Below, one piece after another: positions 8,608 to 11,498 of a stretch of DNA of 11,498 bases. The stretch's first letter is position 1. Each line of letters starts with the position of its first letter. Position numbers and translations under genes: made by a program. Source of the DNA: Phoronis pallida (lineage: Eukaryota > Phoronida > Phoronidae); contig JAOXYC010205906.1 of the NCBI GenBank assembly GCA_028565715.1, positions 1 through 11,498 on the forward strand, read 5' to 3'. The notes beneath the pieces are model-generated. The model had not been told where the DNA came from. It did not search any database and saw nothing but the letters and a program-made list of their open reading frames with translations.

Positions 8608-8964
8608 GTGGCATTAAAAGTAAAAAAAATAAGTTAACGTTCATAGGCGGATTCCCGGGGCGGTTCCAATGTTTTTTTTATGAAAGATCCACCTATGTAG
8701 GATACTATTATCACCTACAATTAGACATTTCCCACCGTTTTGCTTGAAAAAAGGGAATACTACGCATGAACGTCAAACCGTATTTTGATGGCACGGCAAG
8801 TCTGTGAATTTTCAGTGCCGGCGCGCGCGTACACGCTCTTTCCCCGGGGCTCTTTCAATAGAAGTATCCCTGGGACCAGGCCCTGGGACTCGATACTCAT
8901 TACTCATACAGGACAGTTTTATTTACGGTTTAATGGGACAAGATAAATGTAAAGATTTTGTAAT

Positions 8965-9090
8965 GATTCTTGGGTTATTGACCCGGGGCTATTGAACGTA
9001 GGCCTATTGGGGCCATTGGGCACCGCGGTGGTTTTTAGAAATATTATCTAACCACCAAGGTGCTCATAAAAATCCAATAACCCAATAATC
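8965..9090. repeat. Foldback element with nested stems
   Basis: The outer arms 8965-8980 and 9075-9090 are inverted repeats around GGGTTATTG / CAATAACCC with one mismatch in 16. Inner arms 9018-9033 and 9050-9065 (GGGCACCGCGGTGGTT against AACCACCAAGGTGCTC) pair with three mismatches. The structure could be a small foldback transposon or a hairpin in RNA. Confidence 0.7.
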
Positions 9091-9890
9091 ATCACATAAT
9101 TTATTTATTCTTTGCTTTAAATGCCGACAAGTTGTTATATATCTCAAAAAAGATTACTCATCTTGAGTTTTACGCAATTATGTTAAAGAAGATACAAAAT
9201 CTTACCTGTCCTAGTGGCCAGTACAAATACGGGAACGACTCATTGAGAATTGTACCATCTACTTCTTCTTGTCGGGCCGGCGCTGCGCCGCAAAGCAAAG
9301 GTAATCTAGTGTCAGGCTCTCACCCGGGGGCTCTCAACATTGCAGTTTTATCTTTCTATAAATACACGATTTCTTAATTGTGTCATAGGCCCTGGTCCTT
9401 GGGCAGGAGTTTTTTACGTTATTACTAATAGTAATATATGTGTATACACTTTCGAAAATACTAATAGTAGGCTAAACAGGTAAACAGTGACTCGGACGAC
9501 ACGCAACTATCGCCGCCGTTTCGTTTAAAGTGATACACTAGAGCGTGTATTTGGCATATTTTAAAGAAAACTTGGGAAATAAAAACACACATATGAGGAT
9601 GTATTATTACATGTATATATAAAAACTATGAAGGTTATGTTAATAACTTTATTTATAAATGATTTCTCTTATCAAGTAAACTATCAATCATCCAAAACGG
9701 GCTCAGATCATCGGTCCCAGGGCATATCGGATCTGGTATGTCTGCAAAAAATCATCTTGCGGCATCCATGTTGCAAGGAATTAGTCTCAGAAGGTAACTG
9801 GAACCCCGGGACTGGAACATGGACCATCACTGTTGCAAAACCAAAATATCAGACACGGTAGCGTGTCCCCAGCGTGTCACTGCTATCGCT

Positions 9891-9953
9891 GTAGACTGAA
9901 CTCAGTCCGTCGCTGAAAACGACCGGAGTCGAAGGGGCTGGATTACAGTCTAC
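9891..9953. repeat. Short inverted repeat with an inner palindrome
   Basis: GTAGACTG at 9891-9898 is the reverse complement of CAGTCTAC at 9946-9953, and just inside lies GACTGAACTCAGTC. Flanking CTATCGCTG occurs on both outer sides as a direct repeat. It may be the end of a dispersed element. Confidence 0.55.
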
Positions 9954-10124
9954 TATCGCTGCGGCGCATTGAGTTTTATATACAGGTGTAGATCTATAGG
10001 GATTGAGTTGAACCACAAATTTACGGGCATACGTTTTCGTGACCCATCACGAGAATGCAATACTCCCAGCAATATTTCTTATGTTATACAGAATTGATCT
10101 CTTAATAAAAAGTATAAGAATGTC

Positions 10125-10167
10125 GGCAGCCAGCCAATTATGTATGTAGGCAGTCAACCAATTATGT
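10125..10167 (+). repeat. Direct repeat of 19 bp, 24-bp period, each with a CCAAT
   Basis: GGCAGCCAGCCAATTATGT (10125-10143) is repeated as GGCAGTCAACCAATTATGT (10149-10167), 17 of 19 bases equal. Each copy carries a CCAAT pentamer. It lies about 100 bases from the promoter-like cluster. Confidence 0.8.
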
Positions 10168-10239
10168 TTAGTAAATCTTTCAAATCTGGCGACGGCCGAA
10201 CACCCCGGCGAACACCTTGCGATATGGGAAACTAGAATG

Positions 10240-10385
10240 GCGCATGCGCAGTAGTTGTACGTTAGCAGCCAATGATAACTCGATAAAAATCGACGTCATG
10301 AATGAATATGCAAATACTGTCTACTTGAAAGGTTCAACTTCTTTGATTGGCCAAGTATTTGACCTCATTGTGAGTTGTGACGTTA
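10240..10385. promoter_or_regulatory. Candidate promoter or enhancer: NRF1, CCAAT, CRE-like and octamer motifs
   Basis: Within 146 bases there are GCGCATGCGCA (10240-10250, NRF1-type palindrome), CCAAT (10269-10273), GACGTCA (10292-10298, seven of eight bases of a CRE), a perfect ATGCAAAT octamer (10308-10315), inverted CCAAT (ATTGG, 10346-10350) and TGACGTTA (10378-10385, CRE variant). Such clusters are typical of animal promoters. The target could be the OTU-hAT gene (transcribed leftwards from here) or an unknown rightward transcript. The call rests on motif matches only. Confidence 0.4.
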
Positions 10386-10655
10386 TCTTGATTACAAGTG
10401 CAAGAGAATTTCCCGGACAAACGCTTGCGACAAAACGGGGCAGTGCGCCGTGAAAATGATTTAGAAGGCTACATGTATAGTTTTTTGAAATGAATGGACA
10501 TACAATATGTATACTTAGAATTCACTACCTTTTGATTGATTTGTTTGGTCAGGAAAATATAATAGGCCTACTTGAAAATGCGTACGATGACACTTGGGTT
10601 GCGTACACCGTACAATCACGGTAAAAAATCGTACAGTGTACGGACAAATCGTACA

Positions 10656-10710
10656 GGTAGGCAGGTCAGCGCTTATAGGGGCATGGGCGCTTATTAGGGA
10701 GAATACGGTA
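10656..10710 (-). repeat. GGGCGCTTA-type repeat fragment, inverted partner of 789-1235
   Basis: GGGAGAATACGG at 10697-10708 followed by TA is the inverted counterpart, 11 of 12 bases, of TA then CTGTATTCTCCC at 789-802. GGTAGGCAGGTC (10656-10667) is the reverse complement of GACCTGCCTACC (1223-1234), and GGGCGCTTATT recurs between. It is either one end of a very large element or an independent copy of a small one. Confidence 0.65.
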
Positions 10711-10858
10711 ATAAGTCAACATAGATCGCTGCAAATCCAGAATGAAATATATTTTTCTATCTATCTATCCAATAATTTAACAAACTTATAACTTGAAACA
10801 CACACAGCCAAACTAATCAAAAGTTAAATATAAATTATATTTAATCAAAAATGCATAC

Positions 10859-10987
10859 TTATAACGCTGTTGACTTTCTGTCACCATCCGCTTGAGTTCC
10901 TCAATTCTATCCACCGTCAGCTTCCTCATGATTTGGTCCGATGGTGCCTCAGTGGTAACCGCTTCATTTTTCTCACTGCGTTTCCTC
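10859..10987 (-). CDS. Internal exon of an unidentified gene (charged helical segment)
   Basis: This 129-nt exon lies between acceptor GGTTTACAG and donor GTATGC, in phase 2 at both ends. It encodes 42 full codons, reading RKRSEKNEAVTTEAP then MRKLTVDRIEELKRMV and TESQQRY. The second half is a charged amphipathic helix likely to form a coiled coil. I do not recognise the protein. The phase and reading frame join perfectly to the exon at 291-371, which continues the helix, so the two are probably neighbours in one transcript that spans the OTU-hAT gene. An alternative donor seven bases earlier is weaker. Confidence 0.6.
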
Positions 10988-11498
10988 CTGTAAACCATTG
11001 ATTAAGACAGTAAAAATGTGATTACATGTTCATTTATGAATACTAATAAATGTATGCTTTTACTGGCCGAAAGTGATAAATATTGAAAAGATAGAAAAAT
11101 TTTGAACAGATCTGTCTTTTCAATATTTATTTATGAAGATGTATTTGCAATTTAAAATGGATCAACAGCTAGATTAACTTTAATAAAATATTCTAAACAT
11201 GAATCAAGCTATAATACAAGTTATAATTTATTAGCACGCCAAATTCAAAACAATTCAGATGCAGCATAGAAAAATGATAAAACTTTGGAATTCTATCTTG
11301 GTCACAACTTCTAGCCTGAAACTCATGTCTGGATTGCCCTTGCTGACTTGAAAACATGTCTTTTACTGCACAATATTTCAGAATCTAAAACTGTTAGATT
11401 TTTGAATATCTTTTTATTTTTGATCAGTTTTCAATATTGACATGTTTTGACCTAGGATAATCCCCATTTACATCGCTAAAGGTTGGACTGGTGGTCGA
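10988..11498. other. AT-rich sequence at the right edge, probable host intron
   Basis: There is no coding sequence that I can support. The only structure noted is the perfect hairpin at 11076-11130. Confidence 0.5.
11076..11130. repeat. Perfect 16-bp inverted repeat (hairpin)
   Basis: ATAAATATTGAAAAGA at 11076-11091 is the exact reverse complement of TCTTTTCAATATTTAT at 11115-11130, with a 23-base loop containing AGATCT. The arms are AT-rich, so function is doubtful, but a 16/16 match is more than expected by chance at this spacing. Confidence 0.85.

Larger units (their letters stand above)
8608..10858. other. Non-coding stretch upstream of the OTU-hAT gene
   Basis: There is no convincing coding region on either strand here; the short open frames lack splice-supported ends or recognisable motifs. 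It contains a foldback at 8965-9090, two GC-rich patches (8813-8890 and 9270-9340) sharing a CCGGCGC and a CCCGGGG-GCTCT motif in direct orientation, an inverted repeat at 9891-9953, a 24-bp-period duplication at 10125-10167, a promoter-like motif cluster at 10240-10385, and a repeat fragment at 10656-10710. A strong minus-strand donor (GGACAG followed by GTAAGA at 9206/9205) could end a 5' untranslated exon. Confidence 0.6.

Noticed and set aside
8362-8637. 91-codon plus-strand open frame opposite the proposed start exon
   Set aside because: No splice support and no recognisable domain. A real plus-strand gene here cannot be excluded but nothing supports it.
9206-9300. Coding exon ending at the strong donor GGACAG/GTAAGA on the minus strand
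   Set aside because: The only ATG-led frame meets a TAG just before the donor, and the phase does not fit the OTU exon. At most it is an untranslated exon.
10217-10453. 78-codon plus-strand open frame over the promoter-like cluster
   Set aside because: Motif content is regulatory-like, the peptide has no family features, and the frame is short enough to be chance.
10594-10791. 65-codon plus-strand open frame
   Set aside because: It crosses the GGGCGCTTA repeat fragment and a simple CTAT tract; it is chance coding.
1-11498. CRISPR arrays, operons, tRNA or rRNA genes
   Set aside because: No direct repeats with regular unique spacers, no bacterial gene layout, and no cloverleaf or rRNA-like sequence was seen.

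Overview
The window looks like genomic DNA of an invertebrate animal, probably a marine one such as a mollusc or other lophotrochozoan; I cannot name the species. The evidence is AT-rich non-coding DNA, genes split by GT-AG introns, a multi-exon transposase-like gene, and dense miniature transposons and short repeats. There is no bacterial-style gene packing. All convincing coding sequence is on the minus strand.

The centrepiece is a minus-strand gene (2064-5901, probably starting at 8607) whose exons join in one open frame. It encodes about 1113 residues: an OTU-type cysteine protease (deubiquitinase-like) domain with its Asp, Cys and His in place; four 45-49 residue tandem repeats rich in Lys, Ser and Pro; a C2H2-type BED-like zinc finger; and a hAT-superfamily transposase with all three expected acidic catalytic residues and the C-terminal dimerisation region. 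All three introns are phase 1. The OTU-hAT fusion is the most unusual object here.

Layout from left to right: 1-371 holds one small minus-strand exon (291-371) of an unidentified gene. 372-2063 is non-coding, with GGGCGCTTA-type repeat motifs and one weak exon candidate (1574-1699). 2064-5901 holds the three large exons of the OTU-hAT gene. 5902-8582 is its putative first intron, containing a 157-bp tandem repeat (about 5938-6441) and two copies in opposite orientation of a roughly 600-bp miniature inverted-repeat transposon (6655-7270 and 7431-8029). 8583-8607 is a candidate 8-codon first coding exon. 8608-10858 is non-coding, with a foldback structure, short repeats and a cluster of NRF1, CCAAT, CRE-like and octamer motifs near 10240-10385 that may be a promoter. 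10859-10987 is a second small exon of the unidentified gene. 10988-11498 is AT-rich and includes a perfect 16-bp hairpin.

The two outer exons (10859-10987 and 291-371) are in matching phase and read through as one charged, helix-rich, coiled-coil-like segment. The simplest reading is that they belong to one host gene, and that the OTU-hAT gene lies in the same orientation inside a host intron of about 10.5 kb that has collected several mobile elements. Whether the OTU-hAT gene is a live transposon or a domesticated gene cannot be decided from this window: its frame and catalytic residues are intact, but I found no convincing hAT terminal inverted repeats with 8-bp target duplications.
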